Assembly (NCBI RefSeq): GCF_000069785.1
Contig: NC_010528.1
Span: 992,001 to 1,056,000, forward strand
Reading direction: 5' to 3'
DNA length: 64,000 nucleotides
From: Cupriavidus taiwanensis LMG 19424
GTDB taxonomy: Bacteria > Pseudomonadota > Gammaproteobacteria > Burkholderiales > Burkholderiaceae
The stretch's first letter is position 1, and every line of letters starts with the position of its first letter. The notes below the pieces were generated by a model that saw only the letters and a list, made by a program, of their open reading frames with translations, had not been told where the DNA came from and searched no databases. Positions 36,430 through 45,077 of this stretch are shown piece by piece. The position numbers were made by a program, and so were the translations under genes.

Positions 36430-37527
36430 ATGAGCTTCCGCTTCGACCTGTTTCCGGTGATCGCCCCGGACGACAATCCGCGCGCCAACGCCAAGGTGTT
36501 CCAGCTGCTCAAGGCCGTGCGCGAAACCGGGTCGCTGCACCGCGCCGCGCGCGAGATCGGGTTGTCGTACCGCCACGCCTGGGGCGTGATGCGGTCGTGG
36601 GAAGAAATGCTCGGCCGCAGCATGCTGGATATGGAGCGCGGGCGCGGCGCCTCGCTGACGCGCTTCGGCGAGCGCCTGCTGCGCGCCGAACTGCGCCTGC
36701 GCGAATCGATCGAGCCGGCGGTGCAGCGCGCCATGGCGGAGTTCATCGCCGACCTGGACGACGCCCAGCAGCCGCAGTCGTGCGTGCATTTCACCGGCAG
36801 CCATGATCCGGCGGTGGAGGTGCTGGCGGCCGCGCTGGGCACGGCCGGCAGCCCGCTGCGGCTCGACACGGTGTTCTGCGGCAGCGTGGAAGGGCTGATC
36901 TGCCTGCAGGAGCGGCAGTCGGAGCTGGCCGGCTTCTATGTCTCGCCGGTGCAGACCGCGGGCTCGGTGGCGCATGTGACCTTGCGCAAGTGGCTGCGGC
37001 CCGGCGCGGTGCGGCTGCTGCGGCTGGCGTGGCGCGAGCAGGGGCTGATCCTGGCGCCGGAGCTGGCGCGTGAGGTGCACGACCTGCGCGCCCTGGCGCG
37101 CAGCCAGGCCCGCTTCGTCAACCGGCAGCGCAGTTCGGGCACGCGCATGCTGTTCGACCAGCTGCTGGCGGCAGAGGGCCTGTATCCCGACCTGATCAAC
37201 GGCTACGACGAGACCGAGTTCAGCAATGAAAAAGTGGCGGAAGCCGTGCATAGCGGCCGCGCCCAGGCCGGTTTCGGGCTGCGCATGAACGCCGAGGCCC
37301 ACGGCCTGGCTTTTGTGCCGCTGACGCGCGAGGCCTATTACCTGGCGCTGCGCAAGAACGACCAGACCGCCGGCTGGATGGCCGCGCTGCTGGCCTTGCT
37401 GGCCGATCCGGCCTTTGCCCGGCGCATCGAGGCGCTGCCCGGCTATGCCATGGCCGAGCCGGCGGGCATCCTGACCCCGCAGGAGGCGCTGCCGTGGTTC
37501 GGCCCGGACGGCAAGGAGGGCAGCTGA
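36430..37527 (+). CDS. ModE-like HTH regulator fused to a PBP-like oxyanion-binding domain
   Basis: 365-residue one-component regulator. The N-terminal winged HTH (about residues 18-100) is of the ModE/LysR type: FQLLKAVRETGSLHRAAREI, LSYRHAWGVMRSWEEMLG, RGASLTRFGERLLRAE. The C-terminal two thirds (about 115-340) resemble a periplasmic-binding-protein-like domain (HFTGSHDPAVEVLAAAL, QRSSGTRMLFDQLLA, AEAVHSGRAQAGFGLRM), the type that senses tungstate or molybdate in similar proteins. Divergent from the TupA-like gene and thus likely its regulator. No ribosome site stands out besides GGAGA seven bases before the ATG. Confidence 0.82.
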   Translation: MSFRFDLFPVIAPDDNPRANAKVFQLLKAVRETGSLHRAAREIGLSYRHAWGVMRSWEEMLGRSMLDMERGRGASLTRFGERLLRAELRLRESIEPAVQRAMAEFIADLDDAQQPQSCVHFTGSHDPAVEVLAAALGTAGSPLRLDTVFCGSVEGLICLQERQSELAGFYVSPVQTAGSVAHVTLRKWLRPGAVRLLRLAWREQGLILAPELAREVHDLRALARSQARFVNRQRSSGTRMLFDQLLAAEGLYPDLINGYDETEFSNEKVAEAVHSGRAQAGFGLRMNAEAHGLAFVPLTREAYYLALRKNDQTAGWMAALLALLADPAFARRIEALPGYAMAEPAGILTPQEALPWFGPDGKEGS

Positions 37528-37629
37528 GCCACGGCGGTCCCGGACCGGTCGGGCCGGTCCGTATTACACTCCCTGCGAGGGCGCGCCGGTCTCTGCACCG
37601 GCCTGCGCCGGACCCTTGCAAGGAGCGCC

Positions 37630-38229
37630 ATGCTGGAAACCGCCGCGCTGGCCGCGGGCATGTCCTGGGCTAGCGGATTTCGCCTGTACCTGGCCGTGCT
37701 GGCCGCCGGCGTGCTGGCGCGGCTGGGCTGGCTGGAACTGCCGCCCGGGCTGCAGCCGCTGGAATCGTGGTGGGTGATCGGCGTGGCTGCGCTACTGGCC
37801 GTGGCCGAGTTCGTCGCCGACAAGGTGCCCGCCTTCGACACCGTCTGGGACGGCATCCATACCTTCATCCGCATTCCCGCGGGGGCGATCCTGGCGGCCG
37901 CCGCATTCGGCCAGCTGGATCCGCAATGGGTGGTGGCGGCAGGGCTGATCGGCGGCACGCTGGCCGGCACTGCGCATGCGGTCAAGGCCGGCACGCGCGC
38001 GCTGATCAACGTGTCGCCGGAACCGTTTTCCAACTGGACGGCCTCATTCACTGAGGACCTGACCGCCACCGGCAGCCTGCTGCTGGCGTTCTTCGTGCCG
38101 GTGCTGTTCCTGGTGCTGCTGGCGGTGTTCCTGCTGGGCTCGGTGTGGCTGCTGCCGAAGTTGTGGCGCGGCGTGCGCCGCCTCCATGCCAGCCTGCGCG
38201 GCGGGGCCCGGCATGACGCGCCGCGCTAG
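37630..38229 (+). CDS. DUF4126 membrane protein
   Basis: 199-residue protein with about five hydrophobic segments. The start METAALAAGMSWASG-like sequence (LETAALAAGMSWASGFRLYL), VADKVPAFDTVWDGIHTFIR and GGTLAGTAHAVKAGTRALIN match what I recall of DUF4126, whose role is unknown. AAGGAGCGCC precedes the ATG. The FtsX-type gene follows 82 nt later on the same strand. Confidence 0.82.
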   Translation: MLETAALAAGMSWASGFRLYLAVLAAGVLARLGWLELPPGLQPLESWWVIGVAALLAVAEFVADKVPAFDTVWDGIHTFIRIPAGAILAAAAFGQLDPQWVVAAGLIGGTLAGTAHAVKAGTRALINVSPEPFSNWTASFTEDLTATGSLLLAFFVPVLFLVLLAVFLLGSVWLLPKLWRGVRRLHASLRGGARHDAPR

Positions 38230-38311
38230 CGGCGCCGCCGTTCTGCCACCTTTTGCTTTGCCCGACTGACCCGAGGCGCACCGGCGCCAGCAACCAAGAA
38301 CCAAGCAACCG

Positions 38312-40927
38312 ATGCCCTCCGAGTCCGCCATCGACGTCCCGGCCACTGCCGCACAACCCGCCGGACTGCACGCCGCCACCGGCGGCAAATTTTCCGCCTG
38401 GCGCCAGGCGCTGCGCATGGCCCGCCGCGACTGGCTGGCGGGCGAGCTTTACCTGCTGCTGTTTGCGCTGGTGCTGGCGGTGGCCGCGCTGACCAGCGTG
38501 GGTTTCATGGCCGACCGCATGCGGCTGGGCCTGGAGCGCGATGCGCGGCAAATGATTGCCTCGGATGTGCTGCTGGTGGCCGACCAGCCCTTCGACGCCG
38601 CGTTCGCGCAGCGTGCCCGCGCCGCCGGCCTGGCGGTGGCGCAGACCGTGACCTTCCCGAGCATGGCCACGGCCGAGGGCAAGGGCCAGGCCGGCGCCGA
38701 GCCGCCCAGCCAGCTGGCCGCGCTCAAGGCCGTGACCGACGGCTATCCGCTGCGCGGCCGGCTCAAGGTGACCGGCGCGCCGGGCGGGCCGGACGCGCCC
38801 GCCGACGGCATTCCCGCGCCGGGCACGGTATGGGTCGACGAGGCGCTGCTGGGCGCGCTGGGCGTCGCGGTGGGCGACAGCCTGCGGCTGGGCAGCCGCA
38901 GCTTCCGCATCGACCGCATCATCACGCAGGAGCTCGATCGCGGCACCGGCTTCATGAACTTCGCGCCGCGCGTGCTGATGCCGCTGTCGGACCTGGACGG
39001 CACCGGTCTGATCGGCTGGGGCAGCCGCGTTACCTACCGGCTGCTGGTGGCCGGACCCGACGCCGCCGGCGCGGCCTTCCAGAAATGGGCGCGGGACGAG
39101 ATCGAACGCCGCAAGCTGCGCAATACGCGGGTGGAGTCGCTGGAATCGGGCCAGCCGCAGATGCGCGCCACGCTGGACCGCGCCGAGCGCTTCCTGTCGC
39201 TGGTGGCGGTGCTGTCGTCGATGATCGCCGCGGTGGCGATCGCGATGTCGGCGCGCCGCTATATGCAGCGCCACACCGATGCCTGCGCGGTCTACAAGTG
39301 CCTGGGTCTGTCGCGCGGGCAGATCCTGCGGGCATTCGGGCTGGAATTCCTGCTGGTCGGTGCGGCCGGCGCGCTCGCCGGCGTGCTGCTCGGCTACCTG
39401 GCGCACTATGGCCTGCTGCTGTCGCTGGGGGGGCTGCTCAAGGTGTCGCTGCCGCAGCCGTCGCTGCTGCCGGCGCTGGTGGGCGTGCTGGCCGGGCTGG
39501 TGCTGCTGGCCGGGTTTGCGCTGCCGCCGCTGCTCGCGCTGACGCGGGTCGCGCCGTTGCGGGTGTTGCGGCGCGATATCGGGCTGCCGCCGGTATCGGC
39601 GTGGGTGGCCTACGCGCTGGGCCTGGGGGCCTTTGTCGCGCTGCTGCTGGTGGCCGCGCGCGACCTGCGGCTGGGCCTGACCACCGCGGGCGGCTTTATC
39701 GCCGCGGGGGTGGTGTTCGGCGTGCTGGCGCTGGGCCTGCTGACGCTGCTGTCGCGGCTGCTGCGCGGACGCCTGCGCGGGCGCGCGGCGATGGGGTGGC
39801 GCTTTGCGCTGGCGGTGCTGGAGCGCCGCCGCGCGGTGACGGTGCTGCAGACCGTGGCGCTGGCGGTGGGGCTGATGGCGCTGCTGCTGCTCGGCATGAC
39901 CCGCAACGACCTGGTCGATTCCTGGCGCAACGCCACGCCGGCCGACGCGCCCAACCGCTTCATCATCAATATCCAGCCGGACCAGCGCGAGCCGCTGCGC
40001 CAGATGCTGGCCAACGCGGGCATCACCGACCTGCTTTACCCCATGGTGCGCGGGCGCCTGACCCATATCGGCGAGCGCACCATCCGCGGCGACAGCTTCG
40101 AGGACGGGCGCGCGCGCAACCTGGTCGAGCGCGAGTTCAACCTGTCCTATACCGATGCGCTGCCGGAGGGCAACCGCGTGATCGCCGGACGCTGGTCGAA
40201 CGGGGCGGACGGCGCCGAGGCCGGCGCGTCGGTGGAAGAGGGCATCGCCAAGACCCTGGGCATCCGGCTCGGCGACACGCTGCGCTTCGACGTGGCCGGC
40301 CAGCCGGTGCAGGCGCGCGTGACCTCGCTGCGCAAGCTCGACTGGGGCTCGATGCGGGTCAACTTCTTCGTGATCCTGCCGCCGCGGGCGATGCAGGGCA
40401 TGCCCGAGACCTACATCACCTCGTTCCACCTGCCGCCCGCCAGCGCCGCGCTGGGCAACCGGCTGATCGCCGCCTTTCCCAACATCACCGTGGTCAACAC
40501 CGACATGATCCTGCGCCAGATCCAGGACATCCTGGACCAGGTAATCGCGGCGGTGGAGTTCCTGTTCGTCTTCACGCTGGCGGCGGGCGTGACCGTGCTG
40601 TACGCAGCGTTGTCCGGCGCGCGCGACGAGCGCATGCGCGACGCCGGCCTGCTCAAGGCGCTGGGCGCTTCGGCCGCGCTGGTGCGGCAGACGCAGTATG
40701 CCGAGTTCCTGGTGGTGGGCGGCCTTGCCGGCCTGCTGGCCAGCCTCGGCGCGATCGCGGTGGGCTGGGGGCTGTCGCAGTTCGTGTTCGACTTCCCGTA
40801 CCGCTTCAATGCGTGGATCGTGCCGGTCGGCGTGGTTTCTGGCATGCTGTGCGCTTTTGCCGGCGGCTGGCTGGGCCTGCGCGAAGTGCTGCGCCAACCG
40901 GCGCTGGCGACCTTGCGCGATGCCTGA
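38312..40927 (+). CDS. FtsX-type ABC transporter permease (YbbP-like), no ATPase partner adjacent
   Basis: Large inner-membrane protein of 871 residues with two FtsX domains. It has an N-terminal membrane segment (about 45-65), a long periplasmic region (MacB-like core), three or four segments at about 295-400 with the FtsX-type cytoplasmic loop (DACAVYKCLGLSRGQILRAF), further segments around 430-540, a second periplasmic region, and a C-terminal FtsX domain (about 745-865; MRDAGLLKALGASAALVRQT). In E. coli ybbP sits with the ATPase gene ybbA; no such gene is here, so the ATPase must be elsewhere. A role in lipoprotein or cell-envelope work is only a guess. Confidence 0.87.
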   Translation: MPSESAIDVPATAAQPAGLHAATGGKFSAWRQALRMARRDWLAGELYLLLFALVLAVAALTSVGFMADRMRLGLERDARQMIASDVLLVADQPFDAAFAQRARAAGLAVAQTVTFPSMATAEGKGQAGAEPPSQLAALKAVTDGYPLRGRLKVTGAPGGPDAPADGIPAPGTVWVDEALLGALGVAVGDSLRLGSRSFRIDRIITQELDRGTGFMNFAPRVLMPLSDLDGTGLIGWGSRVTYRLLVAGPDAAGAAFQKWARDEIERRKLRNTRVESLESGQPQMRATLDRAERFLSLVAVLSSMIAAVAIAMSARRYMQRHTDACAVYKCLGLSRGQILRAFGLEFLLVGAAGALAGVLLGYLAHYGLLLSLGGLLKVSLPQPSLLPALVGVLAGLVLLAGFALPPLLALTRVAPLRVLRRDIGLPPVSAWVAYALGLGAFVALLLVAARDLRLGLTTAGGFIAAGVVFGVLALGLLTLLSRLLRGRLRGRAAMGWRFALAVLERRRAVTVLQTVALAVGLMALLLLGMTRNDLVDSWRNATPADAPNRFIINIQPDQREPLRQMLANAGITDLLYPMVRGRLTHIGERTIRGDSFEDGRARNLVEREFNLSYTDALPEGNRVIAGRWSNGADGAEAGASVEEGIAKTLGIRLGDTLRFDVAGQPVQARVTSLRKLDWGSMRVNFFVILPPRAMQGMPETYITSFHLPPASAALGNRLIAAFPNITVVNTDMILRQIQDILDQVIAAVEFLFVFTLAAGVTVLYAALSGARDERMRDAGLLKALGASAALVRQTQYAEFLVVGGLAGLLASLGAIAVGWGLSQFVFDFPYRFNAWIVPVGVVSGMLCAFAGGWLGLREVLRQPALATLRDA

Positions 40928-40962
40928 GCCCGCGTGCCGGCGCCGCGCAGACCGAGTGTGTG

Positions 40963-41379
40963 ATGAGTACTGAATCCGACGACAAGCCCGGCAATGCCGA
41001 GGCCACTGCCTTTGAACTGGTGGGCGGCGAGGCGCGCGTGCGCGAACTGGTCGACCGCTTCTACGACCTGATGGACCTGGAGCCGCAGTTCGCGGGGCTG
41101 CGCGCGCTGCACCCGCCGTCGCTCGACGGCTCGCGCGACAAGCTGTTCTGGTTCCTGTGCGGCTGGCTGGGCGGCCCCAACCACTTTATCGAGCGCTTCG
41201 GCCATCCGCGCCTGCGCGCGCGCCATATGCCGTTCGAGATCGGCGTCAGCGAGCGCGACCAGTGGATGCGCTGCATGGCGCTGGCGATGCAGGACATCGG
41301 CCTGTCCGAAGACCTGCAGCTGCGCCTGATGCAGGCCTTCTTCCAGACCGCCGACTGGATGCGCAACGTGGCGCGCTGA
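40963..41379 (+). CDS. Group II truncated haemoglobin
   Basis: 138-residue small globin. Key positions visible: FELVGGEARVRELVDRFYDL (helix B), GSRDKLFWFLCGWLGGP, the proximal His in RLRARHMPFEIG and the group II Trp in RDQWMRCMALAM. Members bind oxygen or NO and are linked to nitrosative or oxidative stress. It starts 35 nt after the FtsX-type gene, whose transcript it may share, and is followed after 43 nt by the DUF924 gene. GAGTGTGTG rather than a classical ribosome site precedes the ATG. Confidence 0.9.
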   Translation: MSTESDDKPGNAEATAFELVGGEARVRELVDRFYDLMDLEPQFAGLRALHPPSLDGSRDKLFWFLCGWLGGPNHFIERFGHPRLRARHMPFEIGVSERDQWMRCMALAMQDIGLSEDLQLRLMQAFFQTADWMRNVAR

Positions 41380-41422
41380 GGTGCCAACGCTCCCGTTTCT
41401 CCCTCGAGAGGTTTCCCTGCCG

Positions 41423-42019
41423 ATGACAGCCCAACTGCCTGAAGACGCCCTGCGTGTGCTGGATTTCTGGTTCGAACAGCCCGGTTCCGCCGCCTGGAAT
41501 ACCGCGCGCCCGCAATGGTTCACCAAGTCGGATGCGTTCGATGCGCAGGTTCGCGCGAACTTCCTGTCTGACTGGCAGGTCGCCTGCGACGGGGCGCCTG
41601 ACGACTGGTCGGTCACGCCCGAGGGCGCCTGCGCGCGCGTGGTGCTGCTGGACCAGTTTCCGCGCAACATGTTCCGCAACGACCCGCGCAGCTTCGGCAC
41701 CGATGCGCAGGCGCTGGCACTGGCCCGCCGCATCGTCGCCTCTGGCATGGACCGCGCGCTGCCGACCGACTACCACCGCATGTTCTGCTACATGCCGTTC
41801 GAGCATTCGGAGTCGCTGGAAGACCAGGACGAGGCGGTGCGCCTGATGACGCAGCTGCGCGAGGCCAGCGGCGGCGCGGTCGATGTGGTGGAGTGGGCCG
41901 AGAAGCACCGCGCGATCATCGCGCGCTTTGGCCGCTTCCCGCACCGCAATGCGGTGTTGGGCCGGCAGAGTACGGCCGAGGAACAGGCGTTCCTGCAGCA
42001 GCCGGGTTCTTCCTTCTGA
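41423..42019 (+). CDS. DUF924 family protein
   Basis: 198-residue soluble protein of unknown function with a predicted all-helical (TPR-like) fold. Family motifs: VLDFWFEQ near the start, ARVVLLDQFPRNMFRND, and YMPFEHSESLEDQDEAVRL, HRAIIARFGRFPHRNAVLGR. The ATG at 41423 is preferred because the family starts just before VLDFWF; GAGAGG lies about 10 bases upstream. It converges with the LOG-type gene, the stops being 19 nt apart. Confidence 0.9.
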   Translation: MTAQLPEDALRVLDFWFEQPGSAAWNTARPQWFTKSDAFDAQVRANFLSDWQVACDGAPDDWSVTPEGACARVVLLDQFPRNMFRNDPRSFGTDAQALALARRIVASGMDRALPTDYHRMFCYMPFEHSESLEDQDEAVRLMTQLREASGGAVDVVEWAEKHRAIIARFGRFPHRNAVLGRQSTAEEQAFLQQPGSSF

Positions 42020-42038
42020 TCCGGAAGGTGGCGCGCGC

Positions 42039-42623
42039 TCAGGTCTGGTCGCGGGCCTCCTGCCACTTGTCGACGCGCACGCGCGGCGCGCCCGCCAGTT
42101 GCGTCAGCAGGCCCGCAGGCGTGTCGCCCACGTGCAGCAGGTCGGCGTGCACCTGCTTCAGGAAGCCTTCCTGCACCGCGTGCGACAGGAAGCCGAGCAT
42201 GCCGTCGTAGAAGCCTGCCAGGTTGAGCAGGCCCACCGGCTTGGCGTGGTAGCCCAGCTGCAGCCAGGTGAAGGTCTCGAACAGTTCCTCGAAGGTGCCC
42301 ACGCCGCCGGGCATGGCGACAAAGGCATCGGCGCGGTCGGCCATCATCTGCTTGCGTTCGTGCATGTTGCGCACCACGTGCAGTTCGGTCAGGCCGCGGT
42401 GGCCGACTTCCTTCTGCATCAGCGCTTCGGGGATGATGCCGACGGCCCTGCCGCCATGCTCCAGCACGGCATCGGCGACGATGCCCATCAGGCCCACCTT
42501 GCCACCGCCGTACACCAGCGTCAGGCCGCCTTCGGCCAGGGCGCGGCCGAGCAGTCGCGCGCCCTCGGCGTATTCCGGACGGTTGCCGGGGCTGGACCCG
42601 CAATACACGCAGACGGATTTCAC
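42039..42623 (-). CDS. LOG family protein (TIGR00730), probable nucleoside 5'-monophosphate phosphoribohydrolase
   Basis: Rossmann-fold hydrolase of the LOG family, which releases bases from nucleoside monophosphates (cytokinin-type or general). 194 residues. Motifs: VCVYCGSSPGNRPEY, LVYGGGKVGLMGIVAD and the signature MPGGVGTFEELFE (PGGxGTxxE), plus the KxxK-like MHERKQMM. The start is GTG at 42623 with AAGGAAG upstream; it overlaps the TetR stop by 4 nt (GTGA), so translation is coupled. Confidence 0.9.
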   Translation of the reverse strand: MKSVCVYCGSSPGNRPEYAEGARLLGRALAEGGLTLVYGGGKVGLMGIVADAVLEHGGRAVGIIPEALMQKEVGHRGLTELHVVRNMHERKQMMADRADAFVAMPGGVGTFEELFETFTWLQLGYHAKPVGLLNLAGFYDGMLGFLSHAVQEGFLKQVHADLLHVGDTPAGLLTQLAGAPRVRVDKWQEARDQT

Positions 42624-43321
42624 TTCGCTTCCTTTGCCGCACCGGCGGCGGCCTTGGCTGCCGCGTAGTCGCGCGCCAGCTGGTCGAATGCCTCCCGCGC
42701 CCGGCCGCGCAGATACGGGGCCAGGATCGAAAAGATGTGGTAGCTCGAACCGTGCAGGTAGCCGCGGATCTGCTCGGGGTCGTTGTACTGGCGCGGATGC
42801 TGCACGAACTGGAACGACAGCCAGTAGGTGGCGACCACCACCATGTTGGTGCAGATGGCCTCGACCTGCTCGGGCGTGGCTTCCATCTCGCCGTCCTCGA
42901 TGAACTGGCGGCAGATCTCGTGTGCAAAACGCTGCTTTTGCTCGACGATGCGCTTGAAGTTGGTCTCCAGCATCCGGTTGCGCGCCAGCAGGTCGTTGAT
43001 GTCGCGGTACAGGAAGCGGTAGTTCCACAGGAACTCGGACATGTACTGCAGGTAGCCCCAGCTTTCGTCGAGCGTGGCCTTGTGGTCGTCCGGCATCTTC
43101 AGGCGGCGCTCCATCTCCTGCTCGAAGCGCACGAAGATCGAGTTGATGATGTCGTCCTTGTTGCGGAAGTGGTAGTAGAGATTGCCGGGGCTGATCTCCA
43201 TTGCTTCCGCGATCGTGGTGGTGGTGACGTTGGGCTCGCCGACTTCGTTGAACAGGCGCAGCGAGACGTCGAGGATGCGGTCCCTGGTGCGGCGGGGGCC
43301 GGTTTGCGGTTTCGGTTCCAT
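42620..43321 (-). CDS. TetR-family transcriptional regulator
   Basis: 233-residue regulator. N-terminal HTH (about residues 12-60): RDRILDVSLRLFNEVGEPNV, TTTTIAEAMEISPGNLYYHF, RNKDDIINSIF. The helical ligand domain (about 65-215) has a conserved Phe/Tyr-rich start (WNYRFLYRDINDLLARN). The effector is unknown. The start MEPKPQTGPRRTRDR is supported because a TATAAT on the minus strand at 43375-43370 leaves no room for a longer protein. It forms a two-gene operon with the LOG-type gene. Confidence 0.9.
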   Translation of the reverse strand: MEPKPQTGPRRTRDRILDVSLRLFNEVGEPNVTTTTIAEAMEISPGNLYYHFRNKDDIINSIFVRFEQEMERRLKMPDDHKATLDESWGYLQYMSEFLWNYRFLYRDINDLLARNRMLETNFKRIVEQKQRFAHEICRQFIEDGEMEATPEQVEAICTNMVVVATYWLSFQFVQHPRQYNDPEQIRGYLHGSSYHIFSILAPYLRGRAREAFDQLARDYAAAKAAAGAAKEAK

Positions 43322-43369
43322 GGGCGTCCGGGCGATCGGTGCGATCGGTAAGTCGGGGGCAGGGTAGCG

Positions 43370-43375
43370 ATTATA
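43370..43375 (-). promoter_or_regulatory. -10 element of the tetR-LOG operon
   Basis: TATAAT on the minus strand, 49 bp before the ATG at 43321. The matching -35 region is poor. An autoregulatory operator might be the GATCGG-rich dyad at about 43333-43347 (GATCGGTGCGATCGG). Confidence 0.45.
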
Positions 43376-43441
43376 AGCAATCGGCCTGCCGTGCCCCATC
43401 CCGCCGGCGCCACCCGGCCTGCGCCGGCCGGCCCGGGCCGC

Positions 43442-43867
43442 TCAGCCGGCCAGCGCCCGTATCCAGCGCACCACGTGCGGTCCGGCAATGGTCATCCAGG
43501 TGCCGCCGCACAGCACCAGCGCCAGCATCACCGCCGCGCTGCCGAAGTCCTTGGCGCGCTTGGACAGGCTGTGCCGCTCCAGCGAGATGCGGTCGACCGC
43601 GGCTTCGACGCTGGAGTTGAGCAGCTCGACGATCAGCACCACCAGCAGCGTGCCCAGCAGCAGGATGCGCTCGACCGCGGTCACCGGCAGCAGAAAGGCG
43701 CACGGCGTCAGGATTACCACCAGCGTCAGCTCCTGGCGGAACGCGCTTTCCTCCAGCACCGCGTAGCGCAGCCCGGACAGCGAATTGATGGCCGCATGCC
43801 ACGCGCGCGCCAGGCCCCGGTTGCCCTTGTGCGGGTTCTGGTCGATGGAATAGTCAGCGCTCTGCAT
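43442..43867 (-). CDS. dgkA: Diacylglycerol kinase
   Basis: Small trimeric inner-membrane kinase converting diacylglycerol and ATP to phosphatidic acid. 141 residues with three membrane segments. The motif ELLNSSVEAAVDRISLERH contains the catalytic Glu and metal ligands; SKRAKDFGSAAVMLALV completes the family signature. The start at 43867 (MQSADYSID) gives a 14-nt overlap with the glycosyltransferase gene; an ATG at 43888 lacks a ribosome site. Its place after the glycosyltransferase and the phosphoesterase suggests it recycles diacylglycerol released by the latter. Confidence 0.93.
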   Translation of the reverse strand: MQSADYSIDQNPHKGNRGLARAWHAAINSLSGLRYAVLEESAFRQELTLVVILTPCAFLLPVTAVERILLLGTLLVVLIVELLNSSVEAAVDRISLERHSLSKRAKDFGSAAVMLALVLCGGTWMTIAGPHVVRWIRALAG

Positions 43868-44993
43868 GGCGGGCGGCGGCCTCTGCATTGGCGGGTCGGA
43901 CGGCAGTTCCGGATGCGGTTTCGGCATGGGTTTGCGGTGCGGAAGGCTTGGGGGTGGCGGATGGGGCCGCTGCGCCGCCCCGGCCCGGCCTGGCGCCCGC
44001 GAACGGCCGCAGGTGGGCCAGGAACTGCTCGGACGCCGCGCGCCACGAAAACTGCTCGGCGTGGGCGCGGGCCGTGGCACGGTCGATGCGCAGCGCTTCC
44101 AGGCAGGCTTCGCGCAGGTCTTCGTGCATCACGCCGGCGGGGCTGTCGCCCAGCACGTCGATCGGACCCGTGACCGGATACGCGGCCACCGGCAAGCCGC
44201 TGGCCAGCGCTTCCAGCAGCACCAGCCCGAAGGTGTCGGTGCGGCTCGGGAACACGAACACATCAGCGGAAGCATACACCCGCGCCAGCTCGGGCTGGCT
44301 CAGCACGCCCAGGTAGTTGGCGCCGGGATAGCGCGCGCGCAGCGCCGGCAGCGCCGGGCCGTCGCCGACCACCCATTTGGAGCCGGGCAGGTCCAGCGCC
44401 AGGAACGCCTCGACGTTCTTCTCCACCGCCACGCGGCCGACGTACAGGAAGATCGGGTGGGCGGTGTTGAGCACATTGGCGCGCTGCGGCGTGAACACGT
44501 CCAGGTCCACGCCGCGTGTCCACAGCACGGCGTTGCCGATGCCGTAGCGCCGCAGGTCGTCGAGCACCACCGGCGTCGGCGCCATCACGGCCTGGGCCGG
44601 GCCATGGAACCAGCGCAGGAAACGATAGGTCCACGCCAGCGGAATGCCGAAGCGGGCCTGCACATATTCCGGAAAGCGCGTGTGGTACGCGGTGGTGAAG
44701 GGCAGTTGGTGGCGCAGCGCATGGCTGCGCGCGGCCAGCCCGAGCGGGCCTTCGGTGGCGATGTGCAGGGCGTCCGGGCCGAAGGCCTCGATGCGCCGCC
44801 GCACGCGCGCGCCGGGCAGCAGCGACAGCCGGATCTCGGGATAGGTCGGGCAGGGCACCGTGCGGAATTCCAGCGGCGTGATCATGTCGACCGTGTGGCC
44901 CATCGCTTCCAGTTCGCGGCGCGTCGACTTGAGCGTGCGCACCACGCCATTGACCTGCGGTTCCCAGGCATCGGTGACGATCAGGATCTTCAT
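43854..44993 (-). CDS. GT4 glycosyltransferase, Agt-like (candidate diacylglycerol glycosyltransferase)
   Basis: 379-residue GT-B fold glycosyltransferase of family 4. The N-terminal acceptor domain begins MKILIVTDAWEPQVNGVVRT and contains the phosphate loop NGVVRTL and TAYHTRFPEYVQARFG. The C-terminal donor domain has FLYVGRVAVEKNVEAFL, WVVGDGPALPAL and the EX7E-type motif SRTDTFGLVLLEALASGLPV. A similar pair, this type of glycosyltransferase with a COG2908 metallophosphoesterase, forms the agt-plcP module that replaces phospholipids by glycolipids in phosphate-starved alphaproteobacteria. AAGGAGGCCGC precedes the ATG. The C-terminal 45 residues are Ala/Pro-rich and probably disordered. Confidence 0.85.
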   Translation of the reverse strand: MKILIVTDAWEPQVNGVVRTLKSTRRELEAMGHTVDMITPLEFRTVPCPTYPEIRLSLLPGARVRRRIEAFGPDALHIATEGPLGLAARSHALRHQLPFTTAYHTRFPEYVQARFGIPLAWTYRFLRWFHGPAQAVMAPTPVVLDDLRRYGIGNAVLWTRGVDLDVFTPQRANVLNTAHPIFLYVGRVAVEKNVEAFLALDLPGSKWVVGDGPALPALRARYPGANYLGVLSQPELARVYASADVFVFPSRTDTFGLVLLEALASGLPVAAYPVTGPIDVLGDSPAGVMHEDLREACLEALRIDRATARAHAEQFSWRAASEQFLAHLRPFAGARPGRGGAAAPSATPKPSAPQTHAETASGTAVRPANAEAAARHAER

Positions 44994-45077
44994 GCGGCCT
45001 CCTTGGGCGCGGTGGAAGGGCAATGCGGATGGCGCCAGGCAGATGGCGCCGGGCGAAACAGAGCTGGCCGGCCCGGT

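Noticed and set aside
38048..40897. Open frame of about 950 codons on the minus strand
   Set aside because: Antisense to the FtsX-type permease, with Gln/Arg/His-rich low-complexity translation.
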